A stretch of 38,153 nucleotides of DNA. It comes from a virus. A program made the position numbers and the translations under genes. The notes under the pieces were generated by a model. The model saw only the letters and a program-made list of their open reading frames with translations. It made no database searches and was not told the origin of the DNA. Location of the stretch: positions 1 through 38,153 of IMG/VR virus record IMGVR_UViG_3300005600_000052. The stretch is one strand, 5' to 3'. This document shows, one piece after another, positions 1 to 6,887 of this stretch. Numbering within the stretch: the stretch's first letter is position 1; every line of letters starts with the position of its first letter.

Positions 1-2
1 CT

Positions 3-107
3 CCCGACCCCTTGATCGTTGGCTCCAGTTCCCACGTCATTGACCGGTCGGACCACATGCTTGGAAAATCCCTTCATCCCAAGAAGCGTCGGTCGACTAA
101 AAGTTGA
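3..107 (+). CDS. Possible 3' end of a flanking gene (partial)
   Basis: A frame open from the window edge ends at a TGA at 105-107. The last 34 or so residues include a basic tail (KKRRSTKS). It could be the C-terminus of a host gene next to the phage end, which would put the phage boundary between about 107 and 208. The piece is too short to assign a family and may be a chance open frame. Positions 108-207 show no gene. Confidence 0.2.
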   Translation, partial: PDPLIVGSSSHVIDRSDHMLGKSLHPKKRRSTKS

Positions 108-207
108 GGATTTTCGATGCTTCGCGTAACTGCTCAAGGAATGGACCTGATACAAACACGCTTTGCCGCCGTGTTCAGCTCCGCTCTGGATACTGAGAAG
201 CGTCAAA

Positions 208-347
208 AGGTTTAATAACCTGGAAAGACCCTTAAAAACCCTTAGAACATGCCCACTTCCAAGGGTTTCCAATTATCAGACCCCGGAGGCCGAGGTTTCA
301 TAACTTTTGGGCTCTGCCCCCGGAAAATGGCAAAGGTTTGATAAACT
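208..347. repeat. Three direct copies of a 14-bp motif (candidate transposase end sites)
   Basis: The motif AGGTTTNATAAMYT occurs three times in the same orientation: 208-221 (AGGTTTAATAACCT), 293-306 (AGGTTTCATAACTT) and 334-347 (AGGTTTGATAAACT). The last two lie in the 3' part of the DnaA-like gene. Mu-type phages carry several MuA-binding sites at each end, and Mu sites contain a related GTTTCA core, so these may be end sites. The phage terminus itself cannot be fixed from this window. Confidence 0.4.
231..268 (-). terminator. Candidate terminator after the DnaA-like gene
   Basis: On the minus strand an 8-bp stem (261-268 paired with 236-243, AAACCCTT/AAGGGTTT) with a 17-nt loop ends in a short T run (238-234), just past the stop of the DnaA-like gene at 276. 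The loop is long and the T run is partly inside the stem, so this is a moderate call. Confidence 0.4.
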
Positions 348-698
348 TTCGGGGGTCATGAAGGCGGTCTGCAGGGTTGTTGCAGGCATTCTGCCAGCTA
401 TCTGCACCCAGGCGCTGATCTCGTGCTCTATGGCCTGGATTTGGGCCGCAAATCGGGGTTCCAGGGCGATGCGGGTGGATATCAGCTTAGTGGCGTGGTG
501 GGAGGAGTGGGCGTGCATGCCGAATCGCTCGGCGGTATAGGTGTGGCCTCTTTCGGTGTGTTTGGCGATCAGATACATTGCCACCTGGCGGGGGACACAT
601 ATGTGGGCCAGTTTGGTGTTGCGGAATACCTCACAGGGGGCCAATCCGAAGTGTTCAGAGACGGTATTGATGATCTTTTCTGTTAGATATTTGACCAT
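276..698 (-). CDS. DnaA domain IV-like DNA-binding protein, candidate late activator
   Basis: 140 residues. The middle of the protein matches the DNA-binding domain IV of DnaA: a PRQVAMYL block, then an FG-containing turn and a recognition-like helix (FGMHAHSSHHATKLI) in place of the usual GGRDHTTV. There is no AAA+ ATPase domain, so it is not a replication initiator by itself. The start is the first ATG (698). Upstream in-frame reading requires a TTG and would run through a terminator hairpin. Position is informative: it is the last leftward gene, isolated from the early operon by that terminator. In Mu the activators Mor and C sit at the ends of the early and middle transcripts, so I infer a regulatory role for late genes. 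Two of the three 14-bp repeats overlap its 3' end. Confidence 0.7.
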   Translation of the reverse strand: MVKYLTEKIINTVSEHFGLAPCEVFRNTKLAHICVPRQVAMYLIAKHTERGHTYTAERFGMHAHSSHHATKLISTRIALEPRFAAQIQAIEHEISAWVQIAGRMPATTLQTAFMTPESLSNLCHFPGAEPKSYETSASGV

Positions 699-705
699 TT
701 CAAAG

Positions 706-733
706 AAAAAGCCGAGCTGTTTTGCTCGGCTTT
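706..733 (-). terminator. Rho-independent terminator of the early operon
   Basis: A perfect 10-bp stem, AAAGCCGAGC (708-717) with GCTCGGCTTT (724-733) and a 6-nt loop, is followed on the minus strand by TTTTTCTTT. It lies between the small zinc-ribbon gene and the DnaA-like gene and should end leftward early transcription. The plus-strand side also has some T residues, so weak bidirectional function is possible. Confidence 0.75.
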
Positions 734-752
734 GGTTTGCCAAAATTGTCTT

Positions 753-920
753 TTAATCATCTCTTTTGCTGACCTCTGGGCTGCTTAGTTGCTCGCAGGC
801 CGGACAGTGGCAGTCGGGGCAGTAAAGGAGGCCGTGATGTGGGCACATGCCCCAGTCTCCCCCGGTCATTTCGAACTCTTCAGAGCAGTTGTCGCATTCG
901 GTTTGTTGGGAGGTGATCAT
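753..920 (-). CDS. Small cysteine-rich (zinc ribbon-like) protein, 55 aa
   Basis: A 55-residue protein with seven cysteines: C9/C12, C26 followed by HH, then C34, C37, C39 and C42. Paired CxxC knuckles of this kind normally bind zinc. It starts 3 nt after the stop of the secreted protein gene (924) and is the last gene before the early terminator. There is no strong Shine-Dalgarno sequence. Function unknown; a small DNA- or protein-binding phage factor is plausible. Confidence 0.6.
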   Translation of the reverse strand: MITSQQTECDNCSEEFEMTGGDWGMCPHHGLLYCPDCHCPACEQLSSPEVSKRDD

Positions 921-923
921 AGG

Positions 924-2165
924 TCAAAAAAGGAGTTCGCCTTTGGTGTGCCAGCCAGCCGTTTTTGGGGCTGGTGTTCGCTTGGGGAGAACCCATCCTT
1001 GGAAGCCTGCTACATGCTCTGGAAATATGTCCAAATTTGCCCCTGGGCGAGTGCATAAAATGAAGGGGAGCATCTGATCTTTTGGGGCGAATTGCCGCCC
1101 GTCTGCGGTCTCTCCGTGGTGCATGGTCCAGCCGGAAATCACTCGCCCTTGTCCACCGTGGCAGTAGACGCCCATTTTCCACCCGTAAATGTTAAAATTC
1201 GTGAACCTCATGTTGTTTCCGGAGAAGAATCCCAATGCCTGCCTCAGAGCGTTTGAATGTGGCCCTTCGAACTGGATATCATCGAACACTGGGTCCGCTA
1301 AATAGACGTTTCCATCGGTGGATTGAACGGCTGAAAACGGGTAGTCGCGAGCCCGCAATGGAGGCGCATGTTTGATGGCCATTTGGATGTAGCTACTCAA
1401 CCGTCCTTGGTGCTGTTGAATGTTGCAAGCACTCATCCAAAAACGGTCCTGATTTTGAGCCAAATACACCGGCAAAGATCCATTGTGCGCCACCAAGATC
1501 AGGTTTTTGATACTTTGCTCAAATGGCCTGACAATCATGTCACCTGAACTCGTCGTGACAGTGGTTGTGGGCTCCACGTAGATCCCGACTGGAGCCATGG
1601 TTGCGACCCCATAGGCAACGTCATCAATCAGGACTCGATCGCCGTCTCCATAGAACCGTAAAATGCTCCCCCAGCGAGCTGGACATGTGACTTCAAAACG
1701 GCCTGGCAATCGCACTGTGTTGTGGAAAAAATACTCTGGCTCGATGCACAAAATTCGGATGAGCGGCATGGCTGAAGTTCCCAGCCAACCTGGCCCCGAT
1801 GGGCTGCTGACTTGATCACTCCAAAACGCCTCTTTTTTAAACCAATATTCAGCTTGAATTGCCTGGCCTTTGGCGATGATTTCTTCCCATTCGTCGTCGG
1901 CGAAATCGTCGCCGTCGTCATCCATCAAAACGAAGGTGAACTTAGCCGATTCATCCTTGGATTTTGGTTCGTTTTCCAGCGCGTTTATCCGTGCTTCGAC
2001 GCCTTCCAGGAAACCGCTTGGCACGTCCGGTTTTTGCTCCAGAGCTCGGACCCTATCGGAGAGTGTGACAAGGGCTTTGAGTTCGTCCAAAATGCTACTC
2101 AATTCTGATGCCTGGACGCTGGCAAGTGTGAGAATGAATGTGAGTATGTAGATGAGATTTTTCAT
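924..2165 (-). CDS. Secreted protein with coiled coil and beta-helix-like C-terminal half
   Basis: 413 residues. The N-terminus (about 1-19) is a signal peptide with a hydrophobic core (LIYILTFILTLASVQA). Residues about 20-70 form heptad-rich coiled-coil segments (SDRVRALEQ, EARINALEN), followed by an acidic patch with DDDGDDFADDEWEE. The rest is rich in Gly, Asn and aromatic residues with short beta-strand-like repeats (FFSGNNMRFTNFNIYGW), suggestive of a right-handed beta-helix. It belongs to no family I can name. It is unusual to find a long exported protein at the end of a Mu-type early operon. It could be cargo expressed in the lysogen, or a surface or fibre-like protein. Expected place of action: periplasm, outer membrane or outside. 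Confidence 0.65.
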   Translation of the reverse strand: MKNLIYILTFILTLASVQASELSSILDELKALVTLSDRVRALEQKPDVPSGFLEGVEARINALENEPKSKDESAKFTFVLMDDDGDDFADDEWEEIIAKGQAIQAEYWFKKEAFWSDQVSSPSGPGWLGTSAMPLIRILCIEPEYFFHNTVRLPGRFEVTCPARWGSILRFYGDGDRVLIDDVAYGVATMAPVGIYVEPTTTVTTSSGDMIVRPFEQSIKNLILVAHNGSLPVYLAQNQDRFWMSACNIQQHQGRLSSYIQMAIKHAPPLRARDYPFSAVQSTDGNVYLADPVFDDIQFEGPHSNALRQALGFFSGNNMRFTNFNIYGWKMGVYCHGGQGRVISGWTMHHGETADGRQFAPKDQMLPFILCTRPGANLDIFPEHVAGFQGWVLPKRTPAPKTAGWHTKGELLF

Positions 2166-2179
2166 AGTCGTTCTAGGGG

Positions 2180-2389
2180 TTAAAAAAGTTCCTTTTGTTC
2201 TTGTTCTTCGCGGTCTAATTCCCAGTCGATGACCTTTTCATTACGCTCGATGTATTCGGCGACATCGGGCCATTGTGGGAGCCAGTTTTGGCCGCGCAAC
2301 CAGTCCAGATAGGATGCTGGGACATCGCGCATGGGTTTGCCTTTGTGGCGGCCAAATGGGAAAGGTGAATCGTCACTTAAAAGGGTCAT
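2180..2389 (-). CDS. DUF3820-like small protein
   Basis: 69 residues with the motif PFGRHKGKPMRDVPASYLDWL, the hallmark of the DUF3820 family (small proteins often found in phages and near exonuclease-type domains). The biochemical role is not established. It overlaps the upstream membrane protein gene by ATGA (2386-2389) and lies 14 bp upstream of the secreted protein gene. Confidence 0.7.
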   Translation of the reverse strand: MTLLSDDSPFPFGRHKGKPMRDVPASYLDWLRGQNWLPQWPDVAEYIERNEKVIDWELDREEQEQKELF

Positions 2390-2610
2390 TGCTTGGTCCT
2401 TTTTTCTTCCGTTTCACCGGTAAGTAACGTTTCAACTCGATTCTTAATCCAGATACCTTGATGATCGGCTTTGTGTTGGATTTTAGGGAAAAGGCACAAT
2501 ACAAGAGCCATCAGCACTGCAAAAGCTACGCCAACAATCAAGAGAACCAACTTGAACAGGCTCATTGGAATTATGAAAAGTTCGTCCAGAATATTGGTCA
2601 ATAGATGCAT
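2386..2610 (-). CDS. Small single-pass membrane protein
   Basis: 74 residues with one strong transmembrane segment at about residues 14-40 (FKLVLLIVGVAFAVLMALVL) and a charged C-terminal tail with KNRVETLLTGETEEKRTKQ. The chosen ATG is at 2610, 1 nt after the upstream stop; an in-frame ATG pair at 2637 lies inside the upstream gene. Small early membrane proteins in temperate phages often act in exclusion or lysis control, but nothing here decides the role. Confidence 0.55.
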   Translation of the reverse strand: MHLLTNILDELFIIPMSLFKLVLLIVGVAFAVLMALVLCLFPKIQHKADHQGIWIKNRVETLLTGETEEKRTKQ

Positions 2611-2611
2611 G

Positions 2612-2857
2612 TTAATCCTTCTTATACATGTCATCATAGCACCCGCTGCAGATCGTATCCTCTAGAGGGCAATCGCAGCCGCATTCTTCGCAGGTGCCAC
2701 CTGCTTCGTGGCAGGAATCGCAGGTGCCCCGCAACTTTTGCCAGGCATCGATGGCACATTTGCAGACATTGCAAATGACACCCGATCCCTCGCATTCCGA
2801 ACACGTCGTCGGTTCGTTGGGCAGCCATCCAGATCCTTCGCAAACTCGGCACTTCAT
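2612..2857 (-). CDS. Cysteine-rich zinc-finger protein (DnaJ-like CxxCxGxG units)
   Basis: 81 residues with 15 cysteines. The first two units (CRVCEGSGW, CSECEGSGV) have the CxxCxGxG pattern of the DnaJ central zinc-binding region. Further CxxC pairs follow (C29/C32, C46/C49, C56/C59, C70/C73). It probably binds two to four zinc ions. It overlaps the upstream gene by ATGA (2854-2857). Function unknown; protein-protein or nucleic-acid contact is likely. Confidence 0.65.
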   Translation of the reverse strand: MKCRVCEGSGWLPNEPTTCSECEGSGVICNVCKCAIDAWQKLRGTCDSCHEAGGTCEECGCDCPLEDTICSGCYDDMYKKD

Positions 2858-3081
2858 AATTTGTTTTCCTTAATTTGTATTAAGTGGGTTGTGTCTTTTC
2901 CTGTCCATATGAGCGATGCGAGCACTGCGTCAAGGAGACGTTTATCAACAGAATTCTTTGCTTCACCATAGATCCAAGCCTCATCAGCACGCACACCCTG
3001 TATATCTCGCCAGTGCTTGACTTCTTTAAATTGATTTTTGTCAAAGCGAACCACGATCAAGAATTCTTTACCCCACTTCAT
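2854..3081 (-). CDS. Hypothetical protein, 75 aa
   Basis: 75 residues, mixed alpha/beta character (FLIVVRFDKNQFKEVKHW). No family recognised. The start at 3081 is chosen because it overlaps the stop of the upstream 39-aa gene as ATGA; the longer reading from 3093 would need a TTG. It ends in another ATGA overlap with the zinc-finger gene. Confidence 0.55.
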   Translation of the reverse strand: MKWGKEFLIVVRFDKNQFKEVKHWRDIQGVRADEAWIYGEAKNSVDKRLLDAVLASLIWTGKDTTHLIQIKENKL

Positions 3082-3197
3082 AACAGAATCCAAAAGGCTA
3101 AGAATCCACCCGCCACCATGGCCGCCCCGAGAATGTTTTGAACCATCTCTGCATCCAGTTTGCAGACATCTTTAAACGTTGGTCGTTTGTAGCTCAT
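3078..3197 (-). CDS. Very small membrane protein, 39 aa
   Basis: 39 residues: a polar N-terminus (MSYKRPTFKDVCKLDAE) and a C-terminal hydrophobic helix (ILGAAMVAGGFLAFWILL) ending at the stop. A purine-rich AGAAAGGCGG lies upstream of the ATG, and both ends join their neighbours by ATGA overlaps (3194-3197 and 3078-3081). The open frame extends upstream to 3515, but that part is arginine-rich nonsense opposite the gp16-like gene. Confidence 0.55.
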   Translation of the reverse strand: MSYKRPTFKDVCKLDAEMVQNILGAAMVAGGFLAFWILL

Positions 3198-3784
3198 ACA
3201 GCCACCGCCTTTCTGTTGTTTTCGGCACATTCGAGACTTCCACGGGCCGCCACGGGGCGGTGTGTGGTGTCTTCGTCGATTGCTTGTTCGCGTTCGTTCC
3301 AGGGAGTGCCGGTGCCCCGTGCGATCGCTTCTTCGCCTCCTTCGTCCTGTTTGGATTCCTGGCGGTTGTTGTGGTAGCGGAGAGCTACCGTGATTTTGAC
3401 GAGTTCGTGCTCGTCGCAGTCGTCGACATGCTTGCTGAACATGTGCTTGGCAATGCTCACCAGGTAGGGCTTGTCGACGCTTGCCTTGCCAGCCTCTTGT
3501 CGCAGGCGAAACCAAGCCCTACCGCGCGGCTGATACTCGGCGTTGATCTGGGCGTTGAGATCCGCCGGACGGCTGACCGCCCGGAAGGCCCCCAGCACCT
3601 TGTCCAACTGTCGATTCGTCAGATCCTTGCTGCTCACGGTCGTTCCAACGGGAGCCCCAAGTGCCTGAATCGTCAACTCTCGCCGCTGATCGTTCACCTC
3701 GCTTGTGTCGTATCCATGCGAGATCAACGTGCGGCGGGCCTTGGCCCACTCGCGCCAGTAGAGCTTGGTTTGCGCTGCTGTCAT
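3194..3784 (-). CDS. Mu gp16-like protein (DUF1018 family)
   Basis: 196 residues, the usual size for the family. It starts with MTAAQTKLYWREWAKARR and includes LTNRQLDKVLGAFRAVSRP, typical of the DUF1018/gp16 proteins encoded in the early-to-middle region of Mu-type phages just before the Mor activator. The start at 3784 is set by the ATGA overlap with the upstream 62-aa gene (3781-3784); the frame is open to 3976 but lacks family features there. Molecular role unknown in Mu; regulation or DNA binding is suspected. Confidence 0.75.
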   Translation of the reverse strand: MTAAQTKLYWREWAKARRTLISHGYDTSEVNDQRRELTIQALGAPVGTTVSSKDLTNRQLDKVLGAFRAVSRPADLNAQINAEYQPRGRAWFRLRQEAGKASVDKPYLVSIAKHMFSKHVDDCDEHELVKITVALRYHNNRQESKQDEGGEEAIARGTGTPWNEREQAIDEDTTHRPVAARGSLECAENNRKAVAV

Positions 3785-3969
3785 GCTTGTCCTTTCTGCC
3801 TGGTTCTGGAATTGGCTGGACAAACGAGGTTCCACAACCACCGCCACAAACGCACCGGCCACGATGCGCCTCCACGTTTGGGCTTGTGGTTGCTTGAATT
3901 GATATGCCGACGGACTGGTCGCACATACGTGCGCTTGGGCTCGGCTACCCACTTCGGATTGGCAATCAT
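3781..3969 (-). CDS. Small basic protein, 62 aa
   Basis: 62 residues with many Arg and Lys (KPKRGG, RPVRRH) and a Trp-rich stretch (WPVRLWRWLWNLV). It is supported mainly by context: ATGA overlaps at both ends (3966-3969 with Gam, 3781-3784 with gp16-like), as for its neighbours. It could bind nucleic acid or sit at the membrane surface. No family recognised. Confidence 0.45.
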   Translation of the reverse strand: MIANPKWVAEPKRTYVRPVRRHINSSNHKPKRGGASWPVRLWRWLWNLVCPANSRTRQKGQA

Positions 3970-4478
3970 GCTGCACCCTCCTTTCTCATTTTGGGTTTGG
4001 GTTCGATGACAAACTTCTGATCGTCAACCAGGCGCACCCCGATGTTTTGCCACTCGCGCTTGTTGGTCTTCTTCATGTCGTTTTTGATCCGCTCCTTGTC
4101 GAGCGTTGGTTCGTGGCGTAGCAGCCCGGCCAGATTTGGCATGCTTTGGATTCGCTCCAACACCTTGCCCCATGTCCAGGAAGTCATGGGCTTGAGGACA
4201 TCCGGAGTCTTGCGTAACTTGTAAAACGCCATTCCGGTTTCCCCCCGCTTCGCCTCCTTTGAATCGGATCCAAAAACTTTTGCCGGATACTTTTTGGCAA
4301 ATCTCTCCGCTGCTTTCGTCTTATTGGATGCCGTTTTTTTAAGTCCATCCAGCAACGAGGCATATCGTTTTTGGACTCTGGCCAACTCGTTCTTCAAAAG
4401 GGTTTCCGCAAATTCCAATTGCTGCATTGCGATTGCGGCCTCATCCACCGCCTTTTTAAATTCATCAATCGTTTTCAT
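3966..4478 (-). CDS. gam: Mu Gam-like host-nuclease inhibitor
   Basis: 170 residues, the normal Gam length. The N-terminal 60 residues are a coiled coil (MKTIDEFKKAVDEAAIAM), then a beta-rich part (GETGMAFYKLRKTPDVL), then the C-terminal helical segment with LDKERIKNDMKK and the end strand GVRLVDDQKFVIEPKPK. This order matches phage Mu Gam, which binds double-stranded DNA ends and shields them from host RecBCD-type exonucleases; it is a bacterial/phage relative of Ku. Its position between MuB and gp16 agrees with Mu. It overlaps the 99-aa gene by ATGA (4475-4478). Confidence 0.8.
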   Translation of the reverse strand: MKTIDEFKKAVDEAAIAMQQLEFAETLLKNELARVQKRYASLLDGLKKTASNKTKAAERFAKKYPAKVFGSDSKEAKRGETGMAFYKLRKTPDVLKPMTSWTWGKVLERIQSMPNLAGLLRHEPTLDKERIKNDMKKTNKREWQNIGVRLVDDQKFVIEPKPKMRKEGAA

Positions 4479-4774
4479 TGTCTGTTTCGAATTCTGACTT
4501 CTTTGATTGCTTTGAGAAAATCCATATTAGAGAACCCCATAAGAATTGCTTTTTCTCTAAAATGATTCATTTCTCTGAAAGCGTTTCGGGTTATTAATCG
4601 TTGTTCATCCCATGTTGCGGGCATGATTTCTCCATGCTTAATTGGACCAGAGCAAACTCTTCGATCGTAAGATTCAGTAGCATCAAGGTATTGTACGGCG
4701 AGAATGCGCAATTCACGTTGGCCATCATCGGTCGACGGGTATCCAAAATACTCACGCTCGAATTGATCACTCAT
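4475..4774 (-). CDS. Hypothetical early protein, 99 aa
   Basis: 99 residues, mostly helical and charged, ending in a basic helix (FLKAIKEVRIRNRQ). No family recognised. It is AT-richer than MuB and joined to both neighbours by ATGA overlaps (4771-4774, 4475-4478), between MuB and Gam, where Mu-type phages carry short non-essential genes. Confidence 0.6.
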   Translation of the reverse strand: MSDQFEREYFGYPSTDDGQRELRILAVQYLDATESYDRRVCSGPIKHGEIMPATWDEQRLITRNAFREMNHFREKAILMGFSNMDFLKAIKEVRIRNRQ

Positions 4775-4989
4775 AACTGCGAAATATCCTCCTTCACATA
4801 CTCCAGCGGCACCCCGCCGCTCAACCCATCCACCGGCACATAAGACTTCCCGAAATCCCCGTCATAAGCGCCGCCGATTGTCTTTGTGCACATGCACGTT
4901 CCAGCCTTTGGGTAATTGAACACAATGACAAAAGCCCCCACTGGCACCGCCTCGTTCCAGGCTTGCGTTGTTTGGTAGATCGTTGCCAT
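4771..4989 (-). CDS. Hypothetical early protein, 72 aa
   Basis: 72 residues with a beta-strand pattern (VGAFVIVFNYPKAGTCMCTKTI) and a single CxC. No family recognised. It begins 1 nt after the MuB stop and ends in an ATGA overlap with the 99-aa gene, so it is co-translated with MuB. Confidence 0.6.
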   Translation of the reverse strand: MATIYQTTQAWNEAVPVGAFVIVFNYPKAGTCMCTKTIGGAYDGDFGKSYVPVDGLSGGVPLEYVKEDISQL

Positions 4990-4990
4990 A

Positions 4991-6073
4991 TCAGGTCCAC
5001 TCCTTTTCTGGGTTGCTGTTGCTTTCGATGATCAAGTGAGCATTCAAGAAGTGCGTCCAGGTCAACTTGCCACCGTTGCGCTTGCTTAGTTTGGTGCCGT
5101 AGCGCATCCGCTCCGTGATCGCCTTGAGACCGTCATGACGAGCCAGCGAGTTGACCACCTCACGCGGCGACCTGGTCCAGGATTGATCCTTGATCCGGAT
5201 CTCCACCGTCTCGCCCCTGTCCGGCAGCTCCAGCCCCTGGCTTTTGAGCAGAGCCTTGACATCCCAATGACTCGGCATCACCCCAAGCTGCGTGCGATGC
5301 ACACCGCGCCGGAACAACTGCTCCAGCTCCCCGTTGCGATGCTGCTGGAACTTCTCCACACCCAGATTGGTGAAAATGAAAACCATTCCACACTGCGCCT
5401 CGTCGTAGAGATAGCGCAGCGTCTCCACGCAATTGAAATAATTGACCTTCGTGTAAGTGTGGGTCAGCAAATGCACCTCATCGAAAATCATGATCGTGTT
5501 CGGAGTAAGCCGACCGACAATCTCATCCAGCAACTGCTCTTTGGTGTGAGATGTATCCAGGCCGAACTGAGCGGCGATCAGATTCACCACAGCCTTGACC
5601 CCGCTTGATGGGCGCAACCTCACATACACCGTGCGGCTATCCCGACGCTTGCGCATATACTCAGCGCACGCCGTTGTTTTGCCGATATGAGATGCCCCGC
5701 TTAGGAAGACCGGCGTGCGAGACTCACGCGCCAGATCCAGGGCATTCCAGATTTTGCGAGCCGTTGCCGTCTCCACAAATGAGGACTCGCCATACAGCGA
5801 ACGCTCCTCCTCCAGGCGGCGAAACTCACGCGCCCCCTTGATCAACTTCTCGGGCAACGGCAGCGGATTGGATGACCCCTGAGCCACATACCGACCCGTG
5901 AACACCTTGTAGACCGTGTTATCCGAGACGCCCACCTGGCGGCAGAAATCTTCAAACGAGATGTTTCGATCCTGACACCATTGCCAACACCACAACAGGA
6001 CCTCTTGATCCTCGCTCGCGCCGTGATTTATATTGCGCTCCAGCTCCGCGCGTTCTATTTTCCATCCGTGCAT
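4991..6073 (-). CDS. MuB-like AAA+ ATPase, DNA transposition protein B
   Basis: 360 residues. N-terminal helix-turn-helix (about 38-62: ISFEDFCRQVGVSDNTVYKVF), as in MuB. A Walker A motif GASHIGKT at about 126-133 and a Walker B IMIFDEVH at about 194-201 mark the ATPase core. MuB binds target DNA non-specifically as an ATP-dependent filament, brings it to the MuA transpososome, stimulates strand transfer and gives target immunity. Two ATGs are possible: at 6082 a GAAAGG touches the start codon, while for 6073 the same GAAAGG is about 8 nt away, so 6073 is preferred. Length is slightly above Mu B (about 312 aa). Confidence 0.9.
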   Translation of the reverse strand: MHGWKIERAELERNINHGASEDQEVLLWCWQWCQDRNISFEDFCRQVGVSDNTVYKVFTGRYVAQGSSNPLPLPEKLIKGAREFRRLEEERSLYGESSFVETATARKIWNALDLARESRTPVFLSGASHIGKTTACAEYMRKRRDSRTVYVRLRPSSGVKAVVNLIAAQFGLDTSHTKEQLLDEIVGRLTPNTIMIFDEVHLLTHTYTKVNYFNCVETLRYLYDEAQCGMVFIFTNLGVEKFQQHRNGELEQLFRRGVHRTQLGVMPSHWDVKALLKSQGLELPDRGETVEIRIKDQSWTRSPREVVNSLARHDGLKAITERMRYGTKLSKRNGGKLTWTHFLNAHLIIESNSNPEKEWT

Positions 6074-6089
6074 TTTCTGCATCCTTTCA

Positions 6090-6410
6090 CTATTTGGTAA
6101 GGTCGCGTTGCCGCGCGGCCTTACCTTTTTTGTTGTCTAAACAAGGGTGATCTTCTTTTCCAAAACTGAGATTAATAGCTCCGGATTCCTCCAAACTCTG
6201 AAACATGTTGATTGCCTCACGAACTCCCATCATCCAGTAGATTTTTACAATGCCTCTTATGTATGGGGCTAAATAAGGGGGGACACCTGACTTCTTTGCG
6301 GTTTTAGTAAAAGCCTTTGCAACCTGTGAACTGCCGGACCTTTCAAAAACAGTTTTTAGGTGATTACAAATCCACTTTGCGTCTTCTGTTCCTTTGCTCG
6401 AATCACTCAT
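6090..6410 (-). CDS. Hypothetical early protein, 106 aa
   Basis: 106 residues, helical, with a basic C-terminus (NKKGKAARQRDLTK). The DNA is clearly AT-richer than the flanking MuA and MuB genes, a sign of a recent insertion into the early operon. No family recognised. It lies 5 nt after the 71-aa gene. Confidence 0.6.
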   Translation of the reverse strand: MSDSSKGTEDAKWICNHLKTVFERSGSSQVAKAFTKTAKKSGVPPYLAPYIRGIVKIYWMMGVREAINMFQSLEESGAINLSFGKEDHPCLDNKKGKAARQRDLTK

Positions 6411-6415
6411 AACTA

Positions 6416-6631
6416 TTACCTGTCCAGATTGATTTCCTTATGTTCGTGCATCGCGTTCAACTGCCGCAGTGCAGCGTCGACGCCCTGTTCGTAGATGGCC
6501 TTGACTCTGGCCTTGTAATCCTCGCGCCACACCGTCTCGACCTCCTGAGTGTTTCGATCCACCACCGAATCGATCATCGGCAAATGCCGATCCAAAACCT
6601 TCTCCCTGACTCTCTGTAACCTTACGTGCAT
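6416..6631 (-). CDS. Hypothetical early protein, 71 aa
   Basis: 71 residues, nearly all predicted helix and highly charged (REKVLDRHLPMIDSVVDR), perhaps a coiled coil. A purine-rich AGGTAAAGG precedes the ATG. No family recognised; co-oriented with and close to its neighbours. Confidence 0.55.
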   Translation of the reverse strand: MHVRLQRVREKVLDRHLPMIDSVVDRNTQEVETVWREDYKARVKAIYEQGVDAALRQLNAMHEHKEINLDR

Positions 6632-6641
6632 CCTTTACCTT

Positions 6642-6887
6642 TCATTTTACTATTTCACCGTTCCCATTGACGGTGACGCTTTCTCCACTCCCTTGATCGA
6701 TGCCAATTTGGTATTCGATCCACTCCCGCTTGACCGCTATCTCCAGACCATCCTGGAGCCTGATTCGGACAAACGATCCATTCACCTTGACCACATCCCC
6801 GGTGGCCCGGTCCTTGCAATACGGATTCCCCGTCACCCGAGAAATCACCGAGTCCCCGATCCGCAGATTGTTGACCGCCTCATTCAT
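6642..6887 (-). CDS. Small beta-rich protein, 81 aa, after the transposase
   Basis: 81 residues with alternating strands suggesting a small beta-barrel (LRIGDSVISRVTGNPYC, GDVVKVNGSFVRIRL), like KOW/SH3-type folds. The start at 6887 has a strong upstream GGAGGT at about 7 nt and overlaps the 3' end of MuA by 8 nt. The frame is open to 6983 but is then antisense-like nonsense. A small DNA- or protein-binding accessory factor is possible. Confidence 0.6.
   Translation of the reverse strand: MNEAVNNLRIGDSVISRVTGNPYCKDRATGDVVKVNGSFVRIRLQDGLEIAVKREWIEYQIGIDQGSGESVTVNGNGEIVK

Noticed and set aside
3198-3515. Long N-terminal extension of the 39-aa membrane protein frame
   Set aside because: Arginine-rich nonsense antisense in codon pattern to the gp16-like gene; the ATG at 3197 has a purine-rich leader and an ATGA overlap.
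3179-4009. 276-aa plus-strand ORF across Gam/gp16 region
   Set aside because: Antisense to a tightly overlapping gene chain with known families; no domain seen.
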